NCBI GenBank assembly: GCA_016292215.1
Contig: JAEFBB010000007.1
Span: 1 to 64,000, forward strand
DNA from: Saccharofermentans sp.
GTDB lineage: Bacteria; Bacillota; Clostridia; Saccharofermentanales; Saccharofermentanaceae
Length of the DNA stretch: 64,000 bases
Direction: 5' to 3'
Positions 36,346 through 45,125 of this stretch are shown here, one piece after another. Below the pieces are notes generated by a model. The model was not told the DNA's origin. It was given only the letters and a program-made list of their open reading frames with translations, and made no database searches. The translations under genes and the position numbers were made by a program. Every line of letters starts with the position of its first letter. Position 1 is the stretch's first letter.

Positions 36346-36793
36346 GTTCATTTGGACAGACGGAAACAACGAAGAGTTCCACCGGTTCTATCTTGAGACT
36401 GAAGATTACTACAGTTCTATAGTCGGCGGCAAAAAGAATCGCGAAGGATTTATTCCATACAATTTATCCGAGAGCATATCAGATGTCCTGCTGGCTTATA
36501 TGGACGGTGTTGCAGTCGGCTGTGCAGGTCTCAAGAAATATAACGATTCCGATGTTGAGATAAAGCGTGTATGGGTCGAGCCCGATTACCGCGGCAGACA
36601 CATCGCGACTGAACTGATGGACAGGATAGAAGACAAAGCGCGGGAGATGGGCTTTAAAAGAGCTGTTCTTCAGACGCGTCCCATCATGGAAGATGCTGTC
36701 GGTTTATATGAAAAACGCGGGTATGAATTGATCGGTAATTACCCACCGTACGATAAGCTCGAAGGTGCCATCTGCATGGCCTTGAACCTTTGA
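36332..36793 (+). CDS. GNAT N-acetyltransferase
   Basis: 153 residues. Motif A VWVEPDYRGRHIATELMDRI and C-terminal ENRGYE-like YEKRGYELIGNYPPY. The start ATG 36332 sits after AGAGGA, itself inside the preceding GNAT fragment; an ATG six bases earlier is too close to that site. Substrate unknown. Confidence 0.88.
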   Translation: MSELEFIWTDGNNEEFHRFYLETEDYYSSIVGGKKNREGFIPYNLSESISDVLLAYMDGVAVGCAGLKKYNDSDVEIKRVWVEPDYRGRHIATELMDRIEDKAREMGFKRAVLQTRPIMEDAVGLYEKRGYELIGNYPPYDKLEGAICMALNL

Positions 36794-36834
36794 TTTATTT
36801 CATTTCGGTATGACTACACCTAACAAAAAAGTAT

Positions 36835-36859
36835 AGGCATCATACCGTATACGATGCCT
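36835..36859. repeat. Inverted repeat AGGCATC/GATGCCT with inner ATAC-C-GTAT
   Basis: A nested palindrome in the 111-base spacer before the pyruvate/PEP-binding gene: 7-base arms (36835-36841, 36853-36859) enclosing a second short palindrome (36842-36850). No T-run follows, so not a simple terminator; an operator is possible. Confidence 0.45.
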
Positions 36860-36904
36860 TAGCGATGCTATCATAGAGAAAAAGTATTAAAGGCGGGACG
36901 ATCT

Positions 36905-39481
36905 ATGGCAGCATTTGACAGAGTAATGTCCGGAATACCGCAGATGGATGAGCGATTCGACAATATCCGTCTTGGTGATAATGTCGTCTGGAGAGTAGAT
37001 ACTTTAGAAGATTTCAAGCTGTTCGTAAAGCCTTACGTCGAGCAGGCTATCAAAGACAAAAGGAATCTCATCTACATAAGGTTCGCGTCGCACGAGCCCT
37101 TCTTTGAAGAGCAGGAAGGCCTTAAGATCGTCAATGTCGAGTTGTCTCACAGATTCGAGACTTTCACTGTTGCTATCCACGAGATAATCGAGAAGGAAGG
37201 CTTTGATGCTTTTTATGTTTTCGATTGTTTGTCCGAGCTTCAGACCGCATGGGCAACGGACCTCATGATGGGCAACTTCTTCCAGGTCACTTGCCCATAC
37301 TTATTCCAGCTGGATACTGTTGCTTATTTCCCTTTGATCAGGGGAAAGCATTCATTTAAGGCGATAGCGAAAATAAGGGATACCACGCAGTTATTCCTCG
37401 ATGTCTACTCTGATAATTCCAATGTGTATGTGCGTCCCGATAAGGTATGGAACAGATACTCAGAGACGATGTTCCTGCCTCATCTTTATGAGCCTGAAAA
37501 CGGCAAATTCGAACCGATCTTAGACGGCGTTCTTGCGAGCCGTTTCTATCAATTGCTTCAGAAAGAAGCATCCAATTCCGACAGAGGAAACATGGACAGC
37601 TGGGACAGATTTTTCGCTATGACGGAGACCATGTACGAGAACGGCATGGACGTTACTGAGCAGTGCAGCCGCATGTGCAATATCATGATGTCAAGAGACG
37701 AGAGGATGCGTGTCATGATCAAGGAGAACTTCCGTCCTGAAGATTATTTCAACGTCAAGAAGCGCATGATCGGTACCGGCATGATCGGAGGCAAGGCAAC
37801 CGGAATGCTCCTGGCAAGAAAGATCATCGAGAATAAGCGGCCTGATATCTTCGCTAACTTCGAGCCTCACGATTCGTTCTATATGGGCTCTGACGTTTTC
37901 TATACATTCATCGTCGAGAATCATTTCTGGGATATCCGCGTAAGACAAAGAAGCAAGGAGGAATTCTTCTCTCTGGCTGATGAATTTGCAGACCGCCTGC
38001 GCGCCGGAAAATTCTCGCGCGACATGGAAGAAGAGTTCGTAAAGCTCCTCGAATACTACGGACAAGATCCTATCATCGTCCGTTCAAGCTCTATCCTCGA
38101 AGACGGCTTCGGCAATGCCTTTGCGGGCAAATACGAATCGGTCTTCTGCCCGAATTCAGGTGATATGGATCAAAGGCTTCAAGAGCTTGAAGACGCGATC
38201 AGAACAGTCTATGCGAGCACCATGAGCAAGTCTGCGTTAGACTACAGAAGCAGGCGCGGACTGCAGGCAAGAGACGAGCAGATGGCTCTGCTGATACAGC
38301 GTGTATCCGGCTCTTATTACGGTGAATTTTATATGCCGTGCGCAGCAGGCGTCGGCTATTCATACAGTCCTTACCGATTCATGGAATCACTTGACCCTAA
38401 TGCGGGTATGTTAAGGCTCGTTATGGGCTTAGGAACTTCTGCGGTAGACAGAACGGAAGGTTCCTATCCTCGCTTAGTAAGCCTTGATAAGCCCCTTGCG
38501 GATTCGCATAAGAACAGCGGTGAGAGACATCAGTTCTCGCAGCGAAAACTTGAGCTTATTGACCGCTCTGAGGGCAAGCTCAAGCAGGTCACTCTTGATG
38601 TGATCGAGCCGCATATGCCGAACTTCTTAAAGCTGCTTTTGCTCGAGCACGATTACGATGCAGAGCGTGAATTCAGGGAGAGGGGACGCCCTCGCGTTAT
38701 CGAATTTATCTCGTGTAAAGGTATTGTTGCAAAGGATATCATCATGAAGCAGATGAGCGATATTCTTAATACTATCGAAGCCGAATACGAGTATCCTGTC
38801 GATACCGAGTTTACGATCAATCTGTCTGAGAATGGCGACTATGTCATCAATATCCTGCAGTGCAGACCTTTGCAGGTATTCCAGGATTCGGGCGAGACTA
38901 CGATGCCGGAAAATGTTGCTGACTGCGATGTGCTCTTCGAGTGTCACGGTTCTGCTATGGGCCTTACGCGTTCTGAGAAGATAGATCTCATCGTTTATGT
39001 CGATCCGGTCAACTATTACACGATGCCTTACCGTGATAAATACAATGTCGCCAATGCCGTAGGCAAGATAAACTGGAAGATGAGAGGGCAGGATAAGAAG
39101 ATGCTTCTCATGGTCCCGGGGCGTATCGGTACCACATCTCCTGAGCTTGGCGTGCCCACTTCGTTCGCTGACATCAGTGAGTTTGATGCGATCTGCGAGA
39201 TATCAGATTCCAAGGCCGGATATAATCCGGAGCTCTCCTACGGAAGTCATTTCTTCCAGGACCTTGTCGAGTCTGGAATCCTTTATAACGCTATTTTCGA
39301 GAACGAGAAAACGCTGAGATATAACCGCGGAATGCTTGAAGGAGCTCCCAATGTTTTCGCGGATATCGTCGAAGCGCACGAAGGATTGGAAGATATTGTT
39401 TTCGCATATGACGTATCCGCTATGGATATACAGCTGTGCAACGATATGAGTAATGAGCGTATAATATGTTTCAAGCGCTAA
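36905..39481 (+). CDS. PEP/pyruvate-binding (PPDK_N-like) protein with RecA/KaiC-like N-domain lacking a P-loop
   Basis: 858 residues, cytoplasmic. N-terminal region (about 1-270) has a RecA/KaiC-like shape (FYVFDCLSELQ as a Walker B-like strand) but no Walker A. Residues about 300-640 are the ATP-grasp-like PPDK_N domain (IGTGMIGGKATGMLLARKI; PIIVRSSSILEDGFGNAFAGKYES). The phospho-His swivel motif and the PEP-enolate-binding barrel of PEP synthase or PPDK are not seen in the last 200 residues. Probably a pyruvate/PEP or nucleotide-binding protein rather than a complete PEP synthase. Ribosome site AAAGGCGGG. Confidence 0.8.
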   Translation: MAAFDRVMSGIPQMDERFDNIRLGDNVVWRVDTLEDFKLFVKPYVEQAIKDKRNLIYIRFASHEPFFEEQEGLKIVNVELSHRFETFTVAIHEIIEKEGFDAFYVFDCLSELQTAWATDLMMGNFFQVTCPYLFQLDTVAYFPLIRGKHSFKAIAKIRDTTQLFLDVYSDNSNVYVRPDKVWNRYSETMFLPHLYEPENGKFEPILDGVLASRFYQLLQKEASNSDRGNMDSWDRFFAMTETMYENGMDVTEQCSRMCNIMMSRDERMRVMIKENFRPEDYFNVKKRMIGTGMIGGKATGMLLARKIIENKRPDIFANFEPHDSFYMGSDVFYTFIVENHFWDIRVRQRSKEEFFSLADEFADRLRAGKFSRDMEEEFVKLLEYYGQDPIIVRSSSILEDGFGNAFAGKYESVFCPNSGDMDQRLQELEDAIRTVYASTMSKSALDYRSRRGLQARDEQMALLIQRVSGSYYGEFYMPCAAGVGYSYSPYRFMESLDPNAGMLRLVMGLGTSAVDRTEGSYPRLVSLDKPLADSHKNSGERHQFSQRKLELIDRSEGKLKQVTLDVIEPHMPNFLKLLLLEHDYDAEREFRERGRPRVIEFISCKGIVAKDIIMKQMSDILNTIEAEYEYPVDTEFTINLSENGDYVINILQCRPLQVFQDSGETTMPENVADCDVLFECHGSAMGLTRSEKIDLIVYVDPVNYYTMPYRDKYNVANAVGKINWKMRGQDKKMLLMVPGRIGTTSPELGVPTSFADISEFDAICEISDSKAGYNPELSYGSHFFQDLVESGILYNAIFENEKTLRYNRGMLEGAPNVFADIVEAHEGLEDIVFAYDVSAMDIQLCNDMSNERIICFKR

Positions 39482-39505
39482 GAGCGCCCGGAGGGGAGAA
39501 ACATA

Positions 39506-39985
39506 ATGATACGCGAGATGAACAAAGACGAGATTCCTGCTTGTGTTGACATAATCAGGAAGAGCTTTCTGACGGTTGCCGATGAGTTCGGATTTACAAA
39601 GGAGAATGCTCCGCGTTTTACTGCTTTTGCAATAAATGAAGAAAGACTTCAGTATTGGATGGATGTTGAGCACAGGCTGCTTTATGTCTGGGAAGACGAA
39701 GGCATGCTCTGCGGATTCTATTGCCTGGTTTTCAGAGATGATTCCTGTGAGCTCGGAAGCCTGTCTGTTTTGCCCGAATACAGGCATAAGGGAATAGGCA
39801 GGAAGTTTATAGAGCACGCTTGTGAAGTTGCGCGTTCAAAAGGCGTAGGCAGGATCGATCTCAGCATAGTCGAAGAGAATAAAGTGCTCCGCAACTGGTA
39901 TGAGCAGAATGGCGCTGTCCATCTCGGAACGAAAAAATTCGATTTCTTCCCTTTCACATGCGGATATATGGAGATAAAGCTGTAA
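39506..39985 (+). CDS. GNAT N-acetyltransferase
   Basis: 159 residues. Motif A SVLPEYRHKGIGRKFIEHA and C-terminal NWYEQNGAVHLGTKKF. Ribosome site GGAGGGG. Its TAA shares an A with the ATG of the following GNAT gene (TAATG). Substrate unknown. Confidence 0.88.
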   Translation: MIREMNKDEIPACVDIIRKSFLTVADEFGFTKENAPRFTAFAINEERLQYWMDVEHRLLYVWEDEGMLCGFYCLVFRDDSCELGSLSVLPEYRHKGIGRKFIEHACEVARSKGVGRIDLSIVEENKVLRNWYEQNGAVHLGTKKFDFFPFTCGYMEIKL

Positions 39986-40434
39986 TGCAGATAATTGAAT
40001 TTTTCGAATGCGGTAATCAGTCACATTGGATCGATGAGCTAGACAAGTGTGACTGGAGAGCAGGAACGTTTCTCAGGCAGTTGCTGCTTGAGAACAGTCT
40101 TAAGGAATTCTGCGGAGAAAGCACCAGACTTCTTCTTTTGACCGACGGTGATAAGCTCGTCTCTTTTTGTACGCTGGCAGAGACTGATGACATACGCGAT
40201 ACTACACTCACGCCGTGGATCGGATTCGTTTATACATATCCTGAATACCGAGGTCACAGATACTTCGGGCTTTTATTGGAGCGCGCCTGCGAGATTGCCA
40301 AAGAAGATGGGCATGAGTATATTTACGTCTCAACTACCGAAGACGGTCTTTATGAGAAATACGGATTCGAATTCCAATCCTTCATGAAGGATTCGGGAGG
40401 CGAAGACAGCAAGGTCTACAGGCTGGGTCTGTAA
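39985..40434 (+). CDS. GNAT N-acetyltransferase
   Basis: 149 residues, starting at ATG 39985 inside the stop of the previous GNAT gene. Motif A TYPEYRGHRYFGLLLERACE and C-terminal LYEKYGFEF. It may derive from the tandem GNAT by divergence. Its TAA lies 4 bases before the convergent CAT-like gene. Confidence 0.86.
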   Translation: MQIIEFFECGNQSHWIDELDKCDWRAGTFLRQLLLENSLKEFCGESTRLLLLTDGDKLVSFCTLAETDDIRDTTLTPWIGFVYTYPEYRGHRYFGLLLERACEIAKEDGHEYIYVSTTEDGLYEKYGFEFQSFMKDSGGEDSKVYRLGL

Positions 40435-40438
40435 AGCT

Positions 40439-41089
40439 TTACTTGATCAATCCGGCTATCTCTTTTTCTATCAGCCTGTAAACATTAGCCACAAGGTATC
40501 CGTCAGCGATCGCATGATTAAGACGGACCGTTAACGGCATCATGAGGCGCCCGTTCTCTTCTCTGTATTTACCCCAGTTGACGATCGGAAGGTAATAGAG
40601 ATAACCGTCGGGAAGCTCCACGTTCATGGAATCGTATGAGAGCCATGAGATATAAGAAGCGTCGAACCAGTTCGGGTGATTCTCGGCATCGAGCAAATAC
40701 TCGCGTGTATTCTTAGCAGCCTCCACATCTGAAACGGCGCCCTTGTAAAACTGCTCATAATCTTCGAAATATTCCGTGTAGACAGGTGTGCATGTCTCCG
40801 TATCTTCGTGAAACACATACTGCGTAGGATTGATCTTGTCGAAGCAGACTAATTCATCTGTCTTCCAGAAATACTGCATCTTATAGTCGTCGCGTGAATT
40901 GAGGGCCTTGCATAAGACGTACAGGAAGTTTATGTAGAACTTGGTGCCTGTCTTTTTGGAGTAAGATACCAGGTCGGTAACATCAATGCGCGCGGTCATG
41001 GATACCGAACACTTGCAGTCTTCGGTGAAATGACGGTATACGCCTTTGCGGTAGTAAGTCTCTTTATCAATAATTCTGTAGTTTGCCAT
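40439..41089 (-). CDS. CatA-like O-acetyltransferase (CAT family)
   Basis: 216 residues related to chloramphenicol acetyltransferase. The catalytic signature is HAIADG (in RLNHAIADGYL), matching HxxxDG; SYISWLSYD and PIVNWGKY regions also fit the family. CAT-family genes in Clostridia are not all resistance genes, so drug resistance should not be assumed. ATG 41089 has GAGG five bases before it; an ATG at 41107 overlaps the upstream gene. The upstream GNAT gene ends 9 bases away on the same strand. Confidence 0.82.
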   Translation of the reverse strand: MANYRIIDKETYYRKGVYRHFTEDCKCSVSMTARIDVTDLVSYSKKTGTKFYINFLYVLCKALNSRDDYKMQYFWKTDELVCFDKINPTQYVFHEDTETCTPVYTEYFEDYEQFYKGAVSDVEAAKNTREYLLDAENHPNWFDASYISWLSYDSMNVELPDGYLYYLPIVNWGKYREENGRLMMPLTVRLNHAIADGYLVANVYRLIEKEIAGLIK

Positions 41090-41097
41090 ATTAACCT

Positions 41098-41532
41098 CTA
41101 TAGCCATTGGATAAACGCAGTCTTGTCGTTGCTGTTATATCCTGCTTTCTCATAAAAATTCAGAGTTGAAGCTCTCTTAGAGCCTGTCAGGAGCATCATC
41201 TTGTAGCAGTTATTCTCGAGCGCGATCTTCTTCGCGTAATCGAGACACGCGCCGGCATAACCTTTGCATCTGTAATCTTTGTGGGTTACCACATTCTCGA
41301 TGAATGCATAAGGACGTATGCCTCTTGTAAGATTGGGGATTATGACGCAAACGCATGACGATACGATCTTACCGTCAATGACGTTGACGATGATGTGATG
41401 GTTGGGATCGTCCATTATCTGTTTCCAGGTATCGTGAAGATGGGCATTGTCTTCAGGCATGCTGTCTTCGTGAAGGAACAGGTAAAGCTCTAATAATTCT
41501 TTCAGATCGCTTGCAACGGCTTCTCTTATCAT
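41098..41532 (-). CDS. GNAT N-acetyltransferase
   Basis: 144 residues. Motif A TRGIRPYAF-ENVV-HKDYRCKGYAGACLDYA and C-terminal NFYEKAGYN. ATG 41532 has AAGGGAG upstream and a TATAAT about 35 bases earlier; earlier in-frame ATG at 41580 lacks a ribosome site. It is co-directional with the CAT-like gene, ending 9 bases before it. Substrate unknown. Confidence 0.86.
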   Translation of the reverse strand: MIREAVASDLKELLELYLFLHEDSMPEDNAHLHDTWKQIMDDPNHHIIVNVIDGKIVSSCVCVIIPNLTRGIRPYAFIENVVTHKDYRCKGYAGACLDYAKKIALENNCYKMMLLTGSKRASTLNFYEKAGYNSNDKTAFIQWL

Positions 41533-41702
41533 GGTGTCTCCCTTGCTCGAAATGTTCGTTATAGCGTGATTATAACGCAAACGGGCGCCTGATATGACAG
41601 TGCGTGATTCATATTTTCTTTACGGGAATTACTATTTTTGTAAATAATGGAATGATAAAATCATTTTGGAAGCCAAGTGGAATTGGCAAAGAGGGTAGAG
41701 AT

Positions 41703-42536
41703 TTGAAGGATTCAACAAGAGAGAACTTAAGCTATTTCGGGCTTTACAAGAGGCTCCTTACTGTCAAGAAAGATATTCCTGCAGAGAAGGTATCTTTTGG
41801 CGACCACAAGGACCAGCATTTTCTGTACTTTGAGCCGGAAAAGGCGATCAGCGATAAGGTGATCATCTGGGTTCACGGCGGAGGATGGAATTCCGGCAGG
41901 CCGAAGGACTTCTATTATGTCGGCCAGGCAATCGCGAAGGCGGGTTACCGCTGCGCTTCGCTCGGATACAGGCTGTCGCCTAAGTTTAAGTATCCGTGCC
42001 AGATCGAGGATGTCTGTCTGGGCTACAACAAGGTCATCGGTTTCCTTAAGGCAAAGGATATCGATGTCTCGAAGATAATTGTTGTAGGACCTTCTGCAGG
42101 CGCGCACCTTACATCGATCCTCTGCTATTCAAAGGCAGATCAGGACAGATACGGCGTCGATATCAGCAATGTTATCGGCTACATAGGCTTCGGAGGGCCT
42201 TACTGCTTCGAAAAGTGTCAGGACTTTGCCATAAGGACTCTTTTGAATATGCTTTTTGCCAAAGAATACGACAGAAAGCAGGGCGAGCCGGTAAGTCTTA
42301 TGACAAAGAACAATATTCCGATGCTGCTTATCCAGAGTGAGCATGACGGAGTATTGGATTTCGGCAATGCCGTGGCTTTCGAGAAGAAGGCCGGCGAATT
42401 AGGGAATAAGTGCGAGCTTTACAGGGTGGAAGACGCGAAAAATACCCATTCGTGGTACACGGCAGGGTGCTTTTTCGAGCCGAGGGAAGAGAATAAGTGC
42501 GTAGACAAGTTCTTCTCATATATAGAGAAACTCTGA
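41703..42536 (+). CDS. Alpha/beta hydrolase (carboxylesterase-like)
   Basis: About 278 residues. Oxyanion-hole motif HGGGWNSG; nucleophile motif GPSAGAH (GxSxG); later Asp and His in EHDGVLDF and NTHSWY. TTG 41703 is preferred: GAGGG lies seven bases upstream. Upstream in-frame ATGs at 41604 and 41652 give N-terminal extensions with no ribosome site. Substrate unknown. No signal peptide is evident with the chosen start, which would place it in the cytoplasm. Confidence 0.8.
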   Translation: MKDSTRENLSYFGLYKRLLTVKKDIPAEKVSFGDHKDQHFLYFEPEKAISDKVIIWVHGGGWNSGRPKDFYYVGQAIAKAGYRCASLGYRLSPKFKYPCQIEDVCLGYNKVIGFLKAKDIDVSKIIVVGPSAGAHLTSILCYSKADQDRYGVDISNVIGYIGFGGPYCFEKCQDFAIRTLLNMLFAKEYDRKQGEPVSLMTKNNIPMLLIQSEHDGVLDFGNAVAFEKKAGELGNKCELYRVEDAKNTHSWYTAGCFFEPREENKCVDKFFSYIEKL

Positions 42537-42582
42537 TATTATTAGGAATTAGGGAAGTTGTGAATAAGGGAGGGCATAGATT

Positions 42583-44958
42583 ATGAGATACGAGGATAAG
42601 TACAAGCTGCCGAAGGCCAGGGTCGTTGGGCCGATCATCGGTCACTCGATAGTCTTCATCGTCATCATTGCTGCGATTTTTATTGCGATGAATATCATCA
42701 GCGATTATGTAATCGATGTCAGATCTGAAGCTGACAGAGAATACGTTATGCGCGTAGCGGCCCAATATGAGAGGGGGACCGATTCTGCCCGTGACAAAGC
42801 GACATCTACCCTTGTAAAAGACGGTCACGCTTACTGCGTAGTCGATTACAACGGCAAGGTCCTTGATTCAAACGGCACTATCACCTGCAAAGGCTACGAT
42901 GCCACTAAGAATGCATTTGATACAGATTCACTTAACGGCATGCTCACAGATGCCGAAGAAGGAACCAATGCGCAGGAGATCCACGCCGTAGTACTTGCCA
43001 TGTCTGATAACAAGACATTCATTGCTGACGACATGCAGGGCAGTGTGTATAACTGGAACAATTTCTCCAAGGCCTTTAAAAATGATCCGGATAAATGGAA
43101 TCATCTTTTCAGCGGTACAGTCGGTGTTGCCTATTGGATAGGAACACCGGTCAATGACGCTACCGAGATACTCCTTGTTAAAGCTGAACTGACTGTCCAT
43201 CTGAAAGACTATATGTACATGTTAGGCGGCTTGATAGTTGCGATCGTCATTGCCGTAGTAGTCTTCATTTTGCTGATATTGGGTGTTGTCAGAAATCTCA
43301 ATTCCAACAGAAAGATGAGAAGAGTAATGTTCAGAGACAACATCGCGCCCGGCCGCAACTGGCTCTGGTATGTTAATACCAGCCAGGATATCATGTCCAA
43401 GAAACGCAACGAGAGAAAGATTTACGCTGTCGTCGAACTGGAATTCATCAAGTACAGGAACTTTGTCCTTTGCCATTCCGTAAAAGAGGCTGAGGATCTC
43501 TTAAAGCAGGTCGCAAAGATCATCACAGTCAAGCTCAGGGATGAAGAACTCTGCGCTCACAACGGTTCTTCGAGCCTGCCGCTCCTTTTGGAAGTTGCCG
43601 ATGAAGCAGACGCAAGGAGAAGGTTAGAGGATATCATCGGTGCCCTGATCGCTATCCCTACTAACTATAAGCTCGCGTTCAAGGCCGGTGTCTATCTTGT
43701 AAATCCCGCTAATGAGAAGCTCGCTTCGAGGCATAGAAGATACGTAGCAGACATGGATCTTTACTACAACAATGCTTGTACGGCAAGCATGTCCATCGCG
43801 AACGGTGAAGCCGGAATCGCATTCTTCGACCAGAAGCTCGTCGACGAAGAGAAGTGGATCAGCATCGTTACCGAGAGACAGCAGATTGCCGTAAACAATC
43901 AGGAATTTGTTGTTTACTACCAGCCTAAGTACGATCCGAGGACTAACGAACTCAAGGGCGCAGAAGCGCTCATCCGCTGGAATACTGCTGACATGGGCCT
44001 CGTTCCGCCGAGTAAGTTTATACCGATCTTTGAAGACAACGGCTTCATTACACAGATCGATGACTACATGGTATCGCATATTGCAAGAGACCAGAGAAGA
44101 TGGCTCAATGAAGGCAGAAAGTGCGTTCCGATCTCGGTCAACATCTCCAGAGCACATTTCTCTCAGCCCGATCTCGCAGAACACATCTGCTCCATGGTCG
44201 ACAAAGAGGGCGCGCCCCGCGATCTCATCGAGATAGAGCTCACCGAGAGCGCATTCTTCGATGACGAGAACGCAATGCTCGCAACGATCAACAAGCTCAA
44301 AGGCTACGGCTTCCTCGTATCCATGGATGACTTCGGTTCAGGCTATTCATCTCTTAATTCACTTAAGGATATGCCGCTTGATATCCTTAAGCTTGATGCC
44401 GGTTTCTTCAGAGGCAGCGAAAACAATCCGAGAACCGAGATCGTCGTATCCGAGGCTCTCAGACTTGCTAAGTCGCTCAATATGATAACGGTAGCAGAGG
44501 GCGTTGAAGAGCAGTCTCAGGTAGACTTCCTCGCTGCTGAAGGCTGTGACATGATCCAGGGCTACTATTATGCAAAGCCGATGCCCAGAGAAGAATATGA
44601 GACCAGATTGCCGGGAGGAGCTCCTAGGCAGGTATATCAGGCACCTGTTCAGCAGGCCGCACCTGTTCAGCAGGTATATCAGGCTCCTGTACAGCAGGCT
44701 GCTCCTGTTGCTTACTGGGCATGTGAGTGCGGACAGACAATGAACACAGGCAAATTCTGCGGCTACTGCGGTAAGCCTATGCCTGTTTATCAGGCGCCGG
44801 CAGTTCCTCAGCAGCCGGTCGTAATGGCACCGGTAGAAGCGCCTGTTCAGTCTGCAGCGCAGGCACCTGTCGCGCCGCAGGCCGTATTCCAGGAACCTGT
44901 GGCTACGCAGTCTGTAACTGAAGCGCCCGCTGCACCTCCGGCCGATCCGCAAGTATAA
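42583..44958 (+). CDS. EAL phosphodiesterase with degenerate GGDEF and zinc-ribbon tail
   Basis: 791 residues. Two membrane helices (about 17-42 and 208-232) around an extracellular sensor region. A degenerate GGDEF (about 275-410) has AHNGSSSLPLLL where GGDEF should be. The EAL domain (about 430-680) has EALIRW, SVNISRAHF, EIELTES, DDFGSGYSS, LKLDAGFF and QGYYYAKPM, so c-di-GMP phosphodiesterase activity is expected. The tail is VYQAPVQQ repeats, then a zinc ribbon (CECGQ...CGYCGKPMP), then more Pro/Ala/Gln. Similar tails close the proteins at 8705 and 25609. No GGDEF cyclase with an intact motif is in this window. Confidence 0.92.
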   Translation: MRYEDKYKLPKARVVGPIIGHSIVFIVIIAAIFIAMNIISDYVIDVRSEADREYVMRVAAQYERGTDSARDKATSTLVKDGHAYCVVDYNGKVLDSNGTITCKGYDATKNAFDTDSLNGMLTDAEEGTNAQEIHAVVLAMSDNKTFIADDMQGSVYNWNNFSKAFKNDPDKWNHLFSGTVGVAYWIGTPVNDATEILLVKAELTVHLKDYMYMLGGLIVAIVIAVVVFILLILGVVRNLNSNRKMRRVMFRDNIAPGRNWLWYVNTSQDIMSKKRNERKIYAVVELEFIKYRNFVLCHSVKEAEDLLKQVAKIITVKLRDEELCAHNGSSSLPLLLEVADEADARRRLEDIIGALIAIPTNYKLAFKAGVYLVNPANEKLASRHRRYVADMDLYYNNACTASMSIANGEAGIAFFDQKLVDEEKWISIVTERQQIAVNNQEFVVYYQPKYDPRTNELKGAEALIRWNTADMGLVPPSKFIPIFEDNGFITQIDDYMVSHIARDQRRWLNEGRKCVPISVNISRAHFSQPDLAEHICSMVDKEGAPRDLIEIELTESAFFDDENAMLATINKLKGYGFLVSMDDFGSGYSSLNSLKDMPLDILKLDAGFFRGSENNPRTEIVVSEALRLAKSLNMITVAEGVEEQSQVDFLAAEGCDMIQGYYYAKPMPREEYETRLPGGAPRQVYQAPVQQAAPVQQVYQAPVQQAAPVAYWACECGQTMNTGKFCGYCGKPMPVYQAPAVPQQPVVMAPVEAPVQSAAQAPVAPQAVFQEPVATQSVTEAPAAPPADPQV
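44632..44709 (+). repeat. 42-base coding repeat (VYQAPVQQAAPVQQ)
   Basis: One full unit at 44632-44673 and a second, shorter one at 44674-44709 in the tail of the EAL gene. DNA similarity is high, suggesting slippage or recent duplication. Confidence 0.75.
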
Positions 44959-44983
44959 GCTGTTTTAACTTAAAATGATAAAG

Positions 44984-45014
44984 ACGGTTGTCTCCCGGTG
45001 AGGCAACCGTTTTT
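44984..45014 (+). terminator. Rho-independent terminator after the EAL gene
   Basis: ACGGTTG (44984-44990) pairs with CAACCGT (45004-45010), with further inner pairing, followed by TTTTT. It lies 25 bases after the stop. Confidence 0.85.
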
Positions 45015-45125
45015 GGTGCGTAATTGGCTTTTGTGGTAATGTAATCGCACCGAGAAAAAATTAATGCTGCAACTTTTTGCAAGCCGAATCTGTATATAGA
45101 GTAACTGATTATTAAGGAGGGGCAT

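Noticed and set aside
40439..41089. CAT-like gene considered as a chloramphenicol resistance determinant
   Set aside because: The HxxxDG motif only shows the fold; many CAT-family proteins in Clostridia have no known drug activity, so resistance is not claimed.
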